Positions 23,152-31,913 of a stretch of DNA of 40,519 nucleotides are shown here, in pieces (position 1 is the stretch's first letter; each line of letters opens with the position of its first letter). The DNA comes from Sediminimonas qiaohouensis DSM 21189 (GTDB lineage: Bacteria > Pseudomonadota > Alphaproteobacteria > Rhodobacterales > Rhodobacteraceae), in assembly GCF_000423645.1 (NCBI RefSeq), contig NZ_AUIJ01000025.1, forward strand, positions 1 through 40,519, written 5' to 3'. The notes beneath the pieces are model-generated. The model saw nothing but the letters and a program-made list of their open reading frames with translations, was not told the origin of the DNA and did no database searches. The translations under genes were made by a program, and so were the position numbers.

Positions 23152-23331
23152 TCAGAGCCTCCAGCGCGCGACGCCGGCCACGATGAGGCCGATCACCGCC
23201 ACCCCGAAGACGCACCAGAACGCCAGGATATCGAGCGATGGCGCGCCACCGCCGAGAGCGCCGTATGGCACGATGATGCCGGACGCGATGACCGCGCCAA
23301 CCACAATCAGCCACCAGGTGAATCCGCGCAT
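23152..23331 (-). CDS. Small two-span membrane protein coupled to the symporter
   Basis: A 59-residue protein made of two hydrophobic spans (5-24 and 30-55) joined by a Gly-rich turn and ending in RWRL. It lies immediately upstream of the sodium:solute symporter gene, three bases apart. SSS transporters often have a small membrane partner of this size (YhdT with PanF is one example), so it is probably an accessory subunit. The start at 23331 has AGAGGA upstream; in-frame ATGs at 23367 and 23433 would add a charged leader and are less likely. Confidence 0.7.
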   Translation of the reverse strand: MRGFTWWLIVVGAVIASGIIVPYGALGGGAPSLDILAFWCVFGVAVIGLIVAGVARWRL

Positions 23332-23516
23332 TGGCTGCTTCGTCCTCTTTTGGGGGCGATGTCGCATCGCCGTCTGGTTCGGGTCACTTCGGGCCGCGGC
23401 TTCAGGATAAGGGTAATCCGGTGATCGCGGCAAGAAGCCATCGGTGCATGGGCGAACGGCGGGTCTACGTCGCCCAAAGTCCCGGTGGCATTCATCCCTG
23501 ACGCGCGTCCCTGCGA

Positions 23517-24479
23517 TCAGTTGGCTATTCGACCGTCCGTGGCCGGGCCGAGCGGCATTTCAAGGCTCTCGATGGCCCATTCTATCGGGTATGACGGATG
23601 GCGCGACGCCTCGTCGGGGAACTGTTGCGCCTCGATCACGCTGTTGATGGCGAGCAATTGCGCCGCCGCGGTGTAGGTGCCAAAGGGATCGATGTAGAGC
23701 TTGATAATGAGAAACCGCGTCGCCGGCTCCAGTGCGCCATCTTCCACGGCGCATTCAAGCCGCCCGGGCGTGATGGCTTCGGGATTGGGCAGGACGCGTC
23801 CGTCGTCGGCAAGGCGAAGAGCGATGCGGCGTGCATGAAGCTCTTTGCCCGAGGAACGCGACGTGTCCGCGGCGTAAGAGCTGACGTAGTCCGCAAGCTC
23901 CAACCCGCTGCCGGCCGGCGCCTTGAGGTCCAACCGGCGCATCGCGTCGATCATTGCCTTGGTGGCCTCGTCATGCCCGATTTCCGTTTCCCGGTCGTCC
24001 TTTTGCTTTTCTTCGCAGCCTTGCACCTGCAGCTTGCCGCCCCTGACATGCGTTGCCGTGAGCGGGCGGGAAATCATCCCGCCCTGGATAAGCAGCTTGC
24101 CGGTGATGTCGTGCAGGCCGTTCGCCTTCAGGGTCACTTCAACCGGCATGCCCTGGGCCGCCGTCGCGTGGCGGTAGACGCCATCGGCGACCTGGTTGAA
24201 CACGCGATCCACCTGGCCGTCGGGGATGCCGGTCAGGAACTCCTTTAGAACGAGTGTCTTGCCGCAATCCTTGACCTCGATCGCGACCTGCCCCACGCCG
24301 CCGGGGTCGCCTGGACCGCTTGGGGTGCTTGTTTGTCCGGCTTCGAATGTCCAGTTCCCCGGGCACAAAAGCCCCTCGGGGATGTTGTGCATTGTCGCCA
24401 TGCCGTCCGTTTCTTCGGCCATGCTTGCGTTGGCGAGCGCGGCGCATGCCGCCCCCATGACGATCCACTTGCGTATCAT
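23517..24479 (-). CDS. Secreted protein of unknown function
   Basis: A 320-residue protein with a convincing signal peptide (MIRKWIVMGAACAALANA, cleavage near residue 20 after SMA). The mature part has four spaced cysteines (LLCPGNW, VKDCGK, QGCEE, LECAVED) that could form two disulfides, and no membrane span. A stretch around residues 60-150 reads like a beta-rich fold. I recognise no family. It stands alone, divergent from the TetR gene 298 bp away; that gap holds two short dyads that might control it. Confidence 0.7.
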   Translation of the reverse strand: MIRKWIVMGAACAALANASMAEETDGMATMHNIPEGLLCPGNWTFEAGQTSTPSGPGDPGGVGQVAIEVKDCGKTLVLKEFLTGIPDGQVDRVFNQVADGVYRHATAAQGMPVEVTLKANGLHDITGKLLIQGGMISRPLTATHVRGGKLQVQGCEEKQKDDRETEIGHDEATKAMIDAMRRLDLKAPAGSGLELADYVSSYAADTSRSSGKELHARRIALRLADDGRVLPNPEAITPGRLECAVEDGALEPATRFLIIKLYIDPFGTYTAAAQLLAINSVIEAQQFPDEASRHPSYPIEWAIESLEMPLGPATDGRIAN

Positions 24480-24564
24480 CGTGTGCCTTCCCTTCCTGCT
24501 TCGGGCTCTTGTTCTTGCTCGCCACCAGTCCCGGAAGGCAGCGCCGCCTTTTTTCCTATCATCT

Positions 24565-24615
24565 ATGGTCGTGCATTTCGACCATCAGACTCCAGCGTTT
24601 CGCGTAAACCGCGAA
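24565..24615. promoter_or_regulatory. Two short dyads in the divergent gap
   Basis: Within the 298-bp gap between the secreted-protein gene and the TetR gene lie ATGGTCG-N7-CGACCAT (24565-24585) and TTCGCG-N5-CGCGAA (24599-24615). Both are perfect and only 13 bp apart. They could be operators for the secreted-protein gene, or a structured leader. Nothing else was recognised in the gap before the TetR promoter. Confidence 0.35.
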
Positions 24616-24721
24616 TGCGCCGCGGGATCGCCCGGGGCGGAGCGCGCGGCGTGCTTTTCCCAAGTAGTCTTGCGGTGTTTCTGCCAAGGCGCGTGTGGGA
24701 GCCATGCAAATGGGTTGGCGC

Positions 24722-24759
24722 TTGACAGCTGGACAATGGCCTGCCTAACGTTTGTTAGG
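24722..24759 (+). promoter_or_regulatory. Promoter and TetR operator for the acyl-CoA carboxylase operon
   Basis: A consensus -35 hexamer TTGACA lies at 24722-24727. About 18 bp on, the -10 region is overlapped by a perfect 16-bp dyad, CCTAAC-GTTT-GTTAGG (24744-24759). The dyad ends 18 bp before the TetR start codon. A repressor bound there would occlude RNA polymerase, so autorepression of the operon by the TetR protein, relieved by an acyl-CoA, is the likely logic. Confidence 0.65.
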
Positions 24760-24777
24760 GATGGCGCGGATTCGAGA

Positions 24778-25386
24778 ATGACCAAGGAAAACCTTCAATC
24801 TGACACGACGCGGGACCGGGTTTTGAGCACCTCGGCCGGTCTTTTTTGCCAGCATGGTTATGCCGGGGTGTCGATGCGAAAAATCGCGGAAAGCTGCGAT
24901 ATGAAGGCGGGAAGCCTCTACTATCACTTTGCGTCAAAGGATGAGATCCTCATCGAGGTGCTGAACATGGGCATCGAGAGGGTTCATGCCGCGGTCGCTA
25001 CGGCCCTGAGTGAAAGCGCGGGGACGGCATCGGCGTTCGACAGGCTCCGGCATGCGATATCGGGGCACCTGCATGCGCTTTTGGAATACAGCTCTTTCAC
25101 ATCTGCCAATGTGCGCATCTTTCGCCAGGTTCCGGAGGCGGTCCAGCACAGCACGCTTGAGACGCGCCGCCGATACGAGGCGCTGTGGGACGGGTTCCTG
25201 GGCGATCTGAAGGCCGAGGGGCATTTGCGCAGCGATGTCGATATCCGCAGCTTTCGGTTGATGTTGATCGGTGCGCTGAACGCGACGCTGGACTGGTTCG
25301 ACCCCGCGCCGGGGGACATTTCCGAGTTGGCCGATCGCTACGCCGACATGCTGGCCAACGGCATTCTTGTGGGGCCGCAATCATGA
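24778..25386 (+). CDS. TetR-family transcriptional repressor
   Basis: A 202-residue regulator. The N-terminal helix-turn-helix is typical: FCQHGYAGVSMRKIAESCDMKAGSLYYHFASKDEIL, split at about residues 22-58, where GSLYYHF is the recognition helix signature. The C-terminal domain is a helical ligand-binding and dimer region. The ATG at 24778 was chosen because it follows the promoter and dyad; the frame is open further upstream without other support. Its stop overlaps the carboxyltransferase start as ATGA, so it is the first gene of the operon and probably represses it, responding to a pathway acyl-CoA. Confidence 0.88.
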   Translation: MTKENLQSDTTRDRVLSTSAGLFCQHGYAGVSMRKIAESCDMKAGSLYYHFASKDEILIEVLNMGIERVHAAVATALSESAGTASAFDRLRHAISGHLHALLEYSSFTSANVRIFRQVPEAVQHSTLETRRRYEALWDGFLGDLKAEGHLRSDVDIRSFRLMLIGALNATLDWFDPAPGDISELADRYADMLANGILVGPQS

Positions 25387-26981
25387 CGGGATTTCAGACC
25401 AGGGTTCAGACGCAAAGCGCCGAGTTCGAAGAGAACCGGGCGGCCAATTACGCGTTGATTTCCCAGCTTAAGACCCGAATGGCCGAGGTCGTCGCCGGAG
25501 GCGCGGAGCGCCTGCGCCAGCGGCATGCCGAGCGCGGCAAGCTGTTGGTGCGCGACCGGATCGACCGGGTGATTGATCCGGGCACGGCGTTTCTGGAGTT
25601 GTCGCCGCTGGCGGCCTGGGAGCAGTATGGCGGCGATGTGAACGCCGCCGGTATCGTCACCGGGGTCGGCATCGTGCATGGCCGGCCGGTCGTGATCATC
25701 GCCAATGACGCAACCGTCAAGGGCGGCAGCTTTTTCCACGAGACCGTCAAGAAACACCTGCGCGCGCAGGAGATCGCCGAGGCAAACCGTTTGCCGTGCC
25801 TTTACCTGGTGGATTGCGGCGGGGCCTATCTGCCCGAACAGGACCGGGTGTTTCCCGACCGCGATCATTTCGGAAATGCATTCCACCGGCAATGCCAGAT
25901 GTCGGCACAGGGATTACCGCAGATTTCGGTCGTATTCGGGGGGTGCACGGCGGGCGGGGCTTATATTCCGGCGCTGTCCGATCAGGTCATCATGGTGCGC
26001 GGTAATGCGCGCATCCATCTTGGCGGGCCGTCGATCGTCAAGGTCGCGATCAACGAAGACATAGATGGCGAGGCCCTTGGCGGGGCCGAGATGCACACAA
26101 ACGTGTCGGGCGTCTCGGATCATCTGGCGGAGACCGAAGAGCAGGGCCTTGCACTGGCGCGCAGGCTGCTGCGTGATGTGAATGTCGAGCGGGTACCGGT
26201 TTCGGCTGACGCGGCCACGGCGCCAAGCAACCCGGCGTCCGAGATAGCAGGCATCATCAGCGCGGATGCGAAAACTCCCTATGACGTGCGCGAGCTGTTG
26301 TTGCGGCTTGTCGATGGCGGCGACTTCCAGGAGTTCAAGCCCAACTGGGGAGAAACCCTTGTCTGTGCCACGGCACGGATTCACGGCATGAGGGTTGGCA
26401 TATTGGGCAACAACGGCGCGCTATTGTCGGAAAGTGCGCTTAAGGCCGCGCATTTCATCTCCATGTGCGATCAAAGGGGTATCCCGCTGTTGTTTCTGCA
26501 AAACATCACCGGGTTCATGGTCGGCTCCGAGGCGGAGCGCGGGGGCATCGCCAAGAACAGCGCCAAGATGGTTTATGCCATGTCAACCGCGCGCGTGCCG
26601 CGCCTGACCGTGGTCGTCGGCGGCTCTTACGGGGCGGGCAATTACGGCATGTGCGGGCGGGGTTTCCGGCCCGATTTCCTGTTCGCGTGGCCGACAGCCA
26701 AGGTTGCCACGATGTCCGCCGATATCGCGTCGAACGTGCTGCTGGAGCTCAGGCGCAGCAATTACAGCCTGCCGGAGGCGTCCGACGAGGAGCTTGGCGA
26801 GATCGACGCGCGCACCCGCGCGCAGTATGCCGAGCAGAGCGATCCGTATTATGCCACCTCCCGGCTATGGGATGACGGCTTGATCGCGCCAGAGCAAACC
26901 CGCGAGGTTGTCGCGCTTTGCCTGTGGCTTGTCCTGAGCCGACCGGAGGCACGCGGGCACACCCCTGTTTTCCGGATGTGA
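25383..26981 (+). CDS. Carboxyltransferase (beta) subunit of a biotin-dependent acyl-CoA carboxylase
   Basis: A 532-residue subunit that moves the carboxyl group from biotin to an alpha,beta-unsaturated branched acyl-CoA. It matches methylcrotonyl-/geranyl-CoA carboxylase beta chains: LYLVDCGGAYLPEQ, FPDRDHFGNAFHRQ, GGCTAGGAYIPALSDQ, LGGPSIVK, GGAEMHTNVSGVSDH, LLFLQNITGFMVG and VVVGGSYGAGNYGMCGR (oxyanion-hole turns). Substrate cannot be settled without alignment: a single pocket residue is known to separate the 3-methylcrotonyl and geranyl enzymes. It is translationally coupled to the TetR gene and followed nine bases later by the hydratase. Confidence 0.9.
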   Translation: MTGFQTRVQTQSAEFEENRAANYALISQLKTRMAEVVAGGAERLRQRHAERGKLLVRDRIDRVIDPGTAFLELSPLAAWEQYGGDVNAAGIVTGVGIVHGRPVVIIANDATVKGGSFFHETVKKHLRAQEIAEANRLPCLYLVDCGGAYLPEQDRVFPDRDHFGNAFHRQCQMSAQGLPQISVVFGGCTAGGAYIPALSDQVIMVRGNARIHLGGPSIVKVAINEDIDGEALGGAEMHTNVSGVSDHLAETEEQGLALARRLLRDVNVERVPVSADAATAPSNPASEIAGIISADAKTPYDVRELLLRLVDGGDFQEFKPNWGETLVCATARIHGMRVGILGNNGALLSESALKAAHFISMCDQRGIPLLFLQNITGFMVGSEAERGGIAKNSAKMVYAMSTARVPRLTVVVGGSYGAGNYGMCGRGFRPDFLFAWPTAKVATMSADIASNVLLELRRSNYSLPEASDEELGEIDARTRAQYAEQSDPYYATSRLWDDGLIAPEQTREVVALCLWLVLSRPEARGHTPVFRM

Positions 26982-26990
26982 GGCAATACC

Positions 26991-27785
26991 ATGACCTACC
27001 AGACCCTGACGCTTGAAGTGGACGCACGCGGTGTTGCCACGATCATCATGAACCGGCCCGATAGCCACAACGCCCTAAACCGGGCGCTGATTACCGAGCT
27101 TCACGCGGTGGCGCATGAATTGGCGCGGGACGATAGCGTTCGGGTGGTGGTGCTGACCGGTGCTGGCAAGAGCTTTTGCGCCGGGGGCGATATCGGGTGG
27201 TTTTTTGAGACGCTGTCGCTGGATCGCGCCGGGCGCATCGCCGAAAGTAGCGCCCTGGCCGAGATGCTGCGCGCGCTGAACGATCTGCCCAAGCCGCTTG
27301 TCGGGCGGATCAACGGCGCGGCCTATGGGGGCGGTGCCGGTATGATTTCGGTCTGCGACATCGCCGTGGCGGTGCAATCGGCCCGCTTTGGCCTGACCGA
27401 GGTGCGGTTGGGGCTGATCCCTGCAAATATCTCGCCCTACGTGGTGGCGCGGATTGGCGCGGCGCGGGCGCGCTCGGTCATGCTGTCGGGGGCCGCGTTC
27501 GGGGCCGACCGGGCCTGCGCCATCGGGCTGGTGGACGAGGTGGCCGAGGATGTGGGCGCGCTCGATCAAGCGGTTGACGCGTGCGTGGCCTCCCACCTCG
27601 AGGCGTCGCTTAGCGCGGTCGCGGCCACGAAACGGCTGATTGCCTACGTGGACAGCTTTGATGGAGAGGCCGTGCGGGACTACACCGCCGAGGCGTTGGC
27701 AGATGCGTGGGAGTCCGAGGACGGGCGCGAGGGGATCGCCAGTTTCATCGAAAAGCGGCGGCCAAGATGGAGGTCGGACGCATGA
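26991..27785 (+). CDS. Enoyl-CoA hydratase/isomerase family protein (LiuC/AtuE-like)
   Basis: A 264-residue crotonase-fold enzyme hydrating the carboxylated unsaturated acyl-CoA. Seen: GAGKSFCAGGDIGWF (first oxyanion-hole strand), GAAYGGGAGMISVCDIAVA (second) and FGLTEVRLGLIPANISPYVV, where the Glu is the expected catalytic acid. The first catalytic Glu of ordinary crotonases is replaced by Gly in GGGAGM, and the NISPYVV text is that of methylglutaconyl/isohexenylglutaconyl-CoA hydratases rather than beta-oxidation hydratases. It lies between the two carboxylase subunits and overlaps the biotin carboxylase start by four bases. Confidence 0.88.
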   Translation: MTYQTLTLEVDARGVATIIMNRPDSHNALNRALITELHAVAHELARDDSVRVVVLTGAGKSFCAGGDIGWFFETLSLDRAGRIAESSALAEMLRALNDLPKPLVGRINGAAYGGGAGMISVCDIAVAVQSARFGLTEVRLGLIPANISPYVVARIGAARARSVMLSGAAFGADRACAIGLVDEVAEDVGALDQAVDACVASHLEASLSAVAATKRLIAYVDSFDGEAVRDYTAEALADAWESEDGREGIASFIEKRRPRWRSDA

Positions 27786-29770
27786 CGATCCGCACCCTGC
27801 TTGTCGCCAACCGGGGCGAAATCGCCCGGCGCATCATCCGCACCGCGCGCAGCATGGGGGTGCGCACCGTGGCCGTCTATTCGGATGCCGACCGCGAGGC
27901 CCCCCATGTGCAAGAGGCCGATGCCGCCTATCACATAGGCCCGGCCGAGGCGGTGCACAGCTACCTGGATGGCAACCGGATAATCGAGGTCGCGCTGAGG
28001 GCGGGCGCGGATGCGGTGCATCCGGGCTATGGGTTCCTGTCCGAGTCTGCCGGGTTCGCCGCGGCGTGCGAGGCGGCGGGGGTGCGGTTCGTGGGGCCAC
28101 CAGCCGAGGTGATACGCCTGATGGGCTCCAAGATCGAGGCCAAGGGCAGGGCGGTTGCGGCGGGCGTGCCGGTGGTTCCCGGCTATAACGGTGAGGATCA
28201 ATCCGATGACACTCTATGCGCGCAAGCGGAGAGGATCGGCTTTCCCCTGCTTGTCAAAGCCAGCGCCGGCGGCGGCGGTCGGGGAATGCGTATCGTGCAG
28301 AAGGCCAGCGATGTGCGCGCGGCATTGGCCGCCGCCCGCTCTGAGGCGCAGGCCGGTTTCGGGGACGCGTCGCTGCTACTGGAGCGGTATGTGGAAAAGG
28401 CGCGCCATATCGAGGTGCAGGTTCTGGGCGATGCGCATGGCAATGTCGTGCATGCGTTCGAGCGGGATTGCTCATTGCAGCGCAACCACCAGAAAGTCAT
28501 CGAAGAGGCCCCCGCCCCCGGCCTGCCCGAGGCGCTGCGGCAGGATATACTAACGAGCGCGGTGCAACTGGCGCGTTTCATCGGCTATCAGAATGCCGGC
28601 ACGGTGGAATACCTGCTCGACGATGACAGCGGCGAGTTCTTCTTTCTCGAGATGAACACCCGGCTGCAGGTTGAGCACCCTGTGACTGAGGCGGTTACCG
28701 GGCTGGACCTGGTTGAATGCCAGATCCGGGTGGCTGGCGGCGCGCCGCTTGGCGTGCAACAGCACGATATCGCCTGCCGCGGTTGGGCCATCGAGGCACG
28801 TGTCGCCGCCGAGGATCCGGCGGCGGGTTATTGCCCGGAAACCGGGGTTATCTCGGCCTACTGCGCGCCGGAGACGTGTCGCACCGATAGCGGGGTCGAG
28901 ACCGGATCGGTCGTATCGCATCACTACGATTCGATGCTGGCAAAGGTGATCGCCCATGCCGGGAATCGCAGGGCCGCGATTGAAAGGCTGGCGGCGGGCC
29001 TGTCGCGGATGCGTCTGGATGGACTTGTCACGAACCTGGGGTTCCTGGCCGATCTCTTGCGTGCGCCGGCGTTTCAAGAGGGGCGCCATCACACCGGCAC
29101 GATTTCCGCCCATTTCCCGGGTGGCTGGCGCCCGCGTGCAATAGGCGGATCGCTACGCGCCACGGCGGTTCTGGCACGGTACTTGGCGGACCGGCCCATG
29201 GCGGCGGACCCCTGGCATGCGATCGGGGCCTGGCGGGCCGTTCGCGTTGGCGGGCGGTCCGGGATGGCGGTTTACTACCTCGATCATCAGCCGGCCGAGA
29301 TCCGAGAGACTGCCGATGGCTGGACCGTGACGCTGACAGGCGAGCCGCCACATGGGTTTGCCCACGTCTCGGCGGCGCCGGGGCGGATTATTCATGAACA
29401 GGGCGGTCAGCGGCACGCCGTGGACTATGCCGTTCAAGGTGCGGACGTGACGATGAAGACCGAGGCGGGCCGGTTTTCCGTCAAGGTCGAGACAGGCGAG
29501 GAGGCGTTCCTTGTCGAGACAGGCGGCAGCGCCAGCGCGGGACGGGAAATCAGGGCGCCGATGCCGGGCCTGATCGTCGAGCTGCTGCACGCCCCCGGTG
29601 CCACCCTGAGCAAGGGTGATCCGGTGGTGGTGATAGAGGCCATGAAGCTGCTGCAAACCCTGACCGCACCTTGTGACGGCGTGCTGAGCGAGACCCCACA
29701 CCAACCCGGAGAAACGGTTCAGAAGCAGTCGATCCTGGCTGTTTTTGACCCGGAGGAGACCCCGACATGA
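27782..29770 (+). CDS. Biotin carboxylase/biotin carrier (alpha) subunit of acyl-CoA carboxylase
   Basis: A 662-residue subunit that carboxylates its own biotin with ATP and bicarbonate. Order: biotin carboxylase N-lobe (LLVANRGEIARRIIRTA), HPGYGFLSE, ATP-grasp glycine loop KASAGGGGRGMR, EVQVLGD, ERDCSLQRNHQKVIEEAP, EMNTRLQVEHPVTE with the catalytic acids and Arg, then a linker domain, then the biotinyl domain with EAMKLL and the biotinylated Lys at 622. The motif is AMKL rather than the common AMKM. The start at 27782 was chosen because it overlaps the hydratase stop as ATGA. The next gene overlaps in the same way. Confidence 0.92.
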   Translation: MTIRTLLVANRGEIARRIIRTARSMGVRTVAVYSDADREAPHVQEADAAYHIGPAEAVHSYLDGNRIIEVALRAGADAVHPGYGFLSESAGFAAACEAAGVRFVGPPAEVIRLMGSKIEAKGRAVAAGVPVVPGYNGEDQSDDTLCAQAERIGFPLLVKASAGGGGRGMRIVQKASDVRAALAAARSEAQAGFGDASLLLERYVEKARHIEVQVLGDAHGNVVHAFERDCSLQRNHQKVIEEAPAPGLPEALRQDILTSAVQLARFIGYQNAGTVEYLLDDDSGEFFFLEMNTRLQVEHPVTEAVTGLDLVECQIRVAGGAPLGVQQHDIACRGWAIEARVAAEDPAAGYCPETGVISAYCAPETCRTDSGVETGSVVSHHYDSMLAKVIAHAGNRRAAIERLAAGLSRMRLDGLVTNLGFLADLLRAPAFQEGRHHTGTISAHFPGGWRPRAIGGSLRATAVLARYLADRPMAADPWHAIGAWRAVRVGGRSGMAVYYLDHQPAEIRETADGWTVTLTGEPPHGFAHVSAAPGRIIHEQGGQRHAVDYAVQGADVTMKTEAGRFSVKVETGEEAFLVETGGSASAGREIRAPMPGLIVELLHAPGATLSKGDPVVVIEAMKLLQTLTAPCDGVLSETPHQPGETVQKQSILAVFDPEETPT

Positions 29771-30912
29771 GCCACCATCTTTTCCTGACCCAAGAACACG
29801 AGATGCTGCGCGACCAAGTGCGCCGGTTCATCGCCGAAAAGGTTCATCCCGCCGCGGACTCGTGGGAAAAGGACGGGTGCGTTCCGCGTGACATCCTGCG
29901 CCAGATGGGGGATCTGGGGTTCCTCGGTATCCGTTACCCTGAGGAGTATGGCGGCAGCGCCATGGACACGCGCGCAACCGCCGTGCTGGCCGAGGAGTTG
30001 GGCCGGTCCACCTATGCCGGTTTTGCGATCACGGCGTTGGTGCATACCGACATGGCATCGGTGCACCTTTACAACGCAGGCACCCAAGCGCAGAGGGCGG
30101 AGCACATGCCCGATATCATCGCGGGGCGAAAGATCGTCGCGGTGGCGGTGACCGAGCCCGACGCGGGATCGGACGTCAAAAGCATTCGCACCATGGCCAG
30201 GCGCGACGGCGATGACTTCGTGCTGAACGGCGCCAAGATGTTCATTACCAACGGGGTTCACGCCGATCTCTATTGCGTGGCCGCCAAAACAGACACCCAA
30301 GGCCCCGCCAGCCAGTCGGTGACCATTTTCCTGGTGGAAAAGGGCACGCCGGGGTTTTCCGTCAGTCGCGCGCTGGACAAGCACGGCTGGTGCTCTTCGG
30401 ATACGGCCGAGCTGTCGTTCCAGGAATGCCGCATCCCGGCCGAAAACATCCTCGGGCAGGAGGGAAAGGGCTTTTACAGCATCATGAAGAACTTCCAGAA
30501 CGAACGGATCGTTCTGGGCGCCATGGCAATGGGGGAGGCGCAAGCGGCGCTGGACCTGACGCTTGACTATGTGAAAACCCGCCAGGCCTTTGGCGCCCCG
30601 CTATGGTCGAAAGAGGCGATCCGGCAGCGCCTGTCGATGCTATCCGCGCGGGTCACCGCCGCGCGTCAACTGGTCTATGCAACCGCCGCCCGCGATGCCG
30701 CGGGCGAAGACGTGGTAAAAGAGGTCTCCATGCTCAAGGCGCTGTGCGGGGAGCTGGTGAATGACGTCATGTATGATTGCGTGCAGTTTCATGGTGGCAC
30801 CGGCTACATGCGCGGAAGCGCCATTGAGCGAATGGCCCGCGATGCCCGGGTGCAGTCGATCGGCGGGGGAGCCACGGAAGTCATGCTTGAAGAGGTGGCA
30901 AAACGCCTCTGA
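29767..30912 (+). CDS. Acyl-CoA dehydrogenase, branched-chain/citronellyl type
   Basis: A 381-residue FAD flavoenzyme that introduces the double bond before carboxylation, passing electrons to ETF. Typical text: FLGIRYPEEYGG, VTEPDAGSDV, NGAKMFITNG, WCSSDTAELSF, QFHGGTGYMRG and RDARVQSIGGGATEVM. At the position where SCAD/MCAD carry their catalytic Glu this protein has Gly (GYMRGSAIER); a candidate base is Glu247 in NFQNERIVL, the location used by isovaleryl-CoA and long-chain dehydrogenases. That agrees with a branched substrate. From memory it resembles citronellyl-CoA dehydrogenase AtuD. It is the last gene of the operon. Confidence 0.9.
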   Translation: MSHHLFLTQEHEMLRDQVRRFIAEKVHPAADSWEKDGCVPRDILRQMGDLGFLGIRYPEEYGGSAMDTRATAVLAEELGRSTYAGFAITALVHTDMASVHLYNAGTQAQRAEHMPDIIAGRKIVAVAVTEPDAGSDVKSIRTMARRDGDDFVLNGAKMFITNGVHADLYCVAAKTDTQGPASQSVTIFLVEKGTPGFSVSRALDKHGWCSSDTAELSFQECRIPAENILGQEGKGFYSIMKNFQNERIVLGAMAMGEAQAALDLTLDYVKTRQAFGAPLWSKEAIRQRLSMLSARVTAARQLVYATAARDAAGEDVVKEVSMLKALCGELVNDVMYDCVQFHGGTGYMRGSAIERMARDARVQSIGGGATEVMLEEVAKRL

Positions 30913-31001
30913 CGGCCGCAGCATGAGACACGGGCTGGTGGGCACCTTGGGGAGCCGTGCAGCACTCTCGTTCAACGCGCTCGGGTCGGGCGGCAATAGC
31001 G

Positions 31002-31730
31002 TCAGGAGGGGGCATAGACACCGCCGCCAGAGGCCGCCGCGAGCTTTTCCTGTTTCGCAAAGGGGCTGAGGCCCAGCCACGATTGCATGGAGTCGGTGAG
31101 ATCGGTGTTTCCCATCATCGAAATCGCCCCGTCGTCCACCGCGCGCGCGACGGATCTCAGGCCCATCCAGATCTCGGTCATCGTGCGCAGATCGACGTTG
31201 ATGAAGAGATCCACGTCGAAGCCTGGATCGACATGGCACAGGTCCACGCTTTGGTCTGGCTCAACGATGAGCCACCAGTTGCGCTGAGAGGGGGGGAGCT
31301 CGGGGTAGATGAACTCGATCACCGTCTGCCGCTTTGGAACCGGATCGGTGTCGAGGTTACGCCGCATGTCCCACATCAGCAGCTCGGGATCGAGGTTGTC
31401 GAGCGAGGGCTCGGTCTCGACCCATTTCTGCCCCCACATACCGATGGCTTCGATCACGGGCTGCAAGTCTTGCCCCGCAGGGGTGAGGCGGTAGGCGGCG
31501 GCGTCGGGTCCGTCGGGACGTTGATCGCGCTCCACGACGCCGGCGGCTTCCAACTCGCGCAGGCGTTTTGATAGCAACGCTGGCGACATGCGCGGCACGC
31601 CGCGGCGCAGCTCGTTAAAGCGGGTGGAGCCGGCGATAAGCTCACGCAGCAACACCACCGTCCAGCGCGTGCACAGGATCTCCGCCGCCATCGCGACGGG
31701 GCAAAACTGTTTGTAGCTCGCATTCGTCAT
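31002..31730 (-). CDS. HxlR-family transcriptional regulator with C-terminal extension
   Basis: A 242-residue regulator. The N-terminal 110 residues are the HxlR winged helix: CPVAMAAEILCTRWTVVLLREL, then FNELRRGVPRMSPALLSKRLREL, with the family's conserved N-terminal Cys that senses redox or electrophiles in several members. The remaining 130 residues are unusual for the short members and look like an SCP2-like ligand-binding domain. The start at 31730 follows GGGAGG; an ATG at 31748 is less well placed. It is divergent from the tautomerase operon across a gap with two dyads, and converges with the acyl-CoA dehydrogenase gene. Confidence 0.88.
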   Translation of the reverse strand: MTNASYKQFCPVAMAAEILCTRWTVVLLRELIAGSTRFNELRRGVPRMSPALLSKRLRELEAAGVVERDQRPDGPDAAAYRLTPAGQDLQPVIEAIGMWGQKWVETEPSLDNLDPELLMWDMRRNLDTDPVPKRQTVIEFIYPELPPSQRNWWLIVEPDQSVDLCHVDPGFDVDLFINVDLRTMTEIWMGLRSVARAVDDGAISMMGNTDLTDSMQSWLGLSPFAKQEKLAAASGGGVYAPS

Positions 31731-31786
31731 CGTGGCCTCCCTGTTCAAGGTATCCCGATCCTACCAGCGACGCCGCGCACCTGGCT

Positions 31787-31827
31787 AGTTCAGAAACTGT
31801 ATTGGCCGAGGTTCAGTTCGTGAACTG
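31787..31827. promoter_or_regulatory. Paired dyads, likely HxlR operators
   Basis: AGTT-CAGA-AACT (31787-31798) and CAGTTC-GT-GAACTG (31814-31827) share the AGTT/AACT half-sites and are centred 28 bp apart, close to three helical turns. They lie between the HxlR gene and the divergent tautomerase gene, the expected position for autoregulation plus control of the operon. Confidence 0.6.
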
Positions 31828-31913
31828 GCCGCGGGGCGCACGGGGGTGGCAGGCTGCGTGTATCGGATCGGTCCGATGGCACCCAAGGCAACGCAACTTG
31901 CGAGGAGAAAGAC

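Noticed and set aside
30913-31001. Terminator between the convergent acyl-CoA dehydrogenase and HxlR genes
   Set aside because: No convincing stem or T tract was found in these 89 bp.
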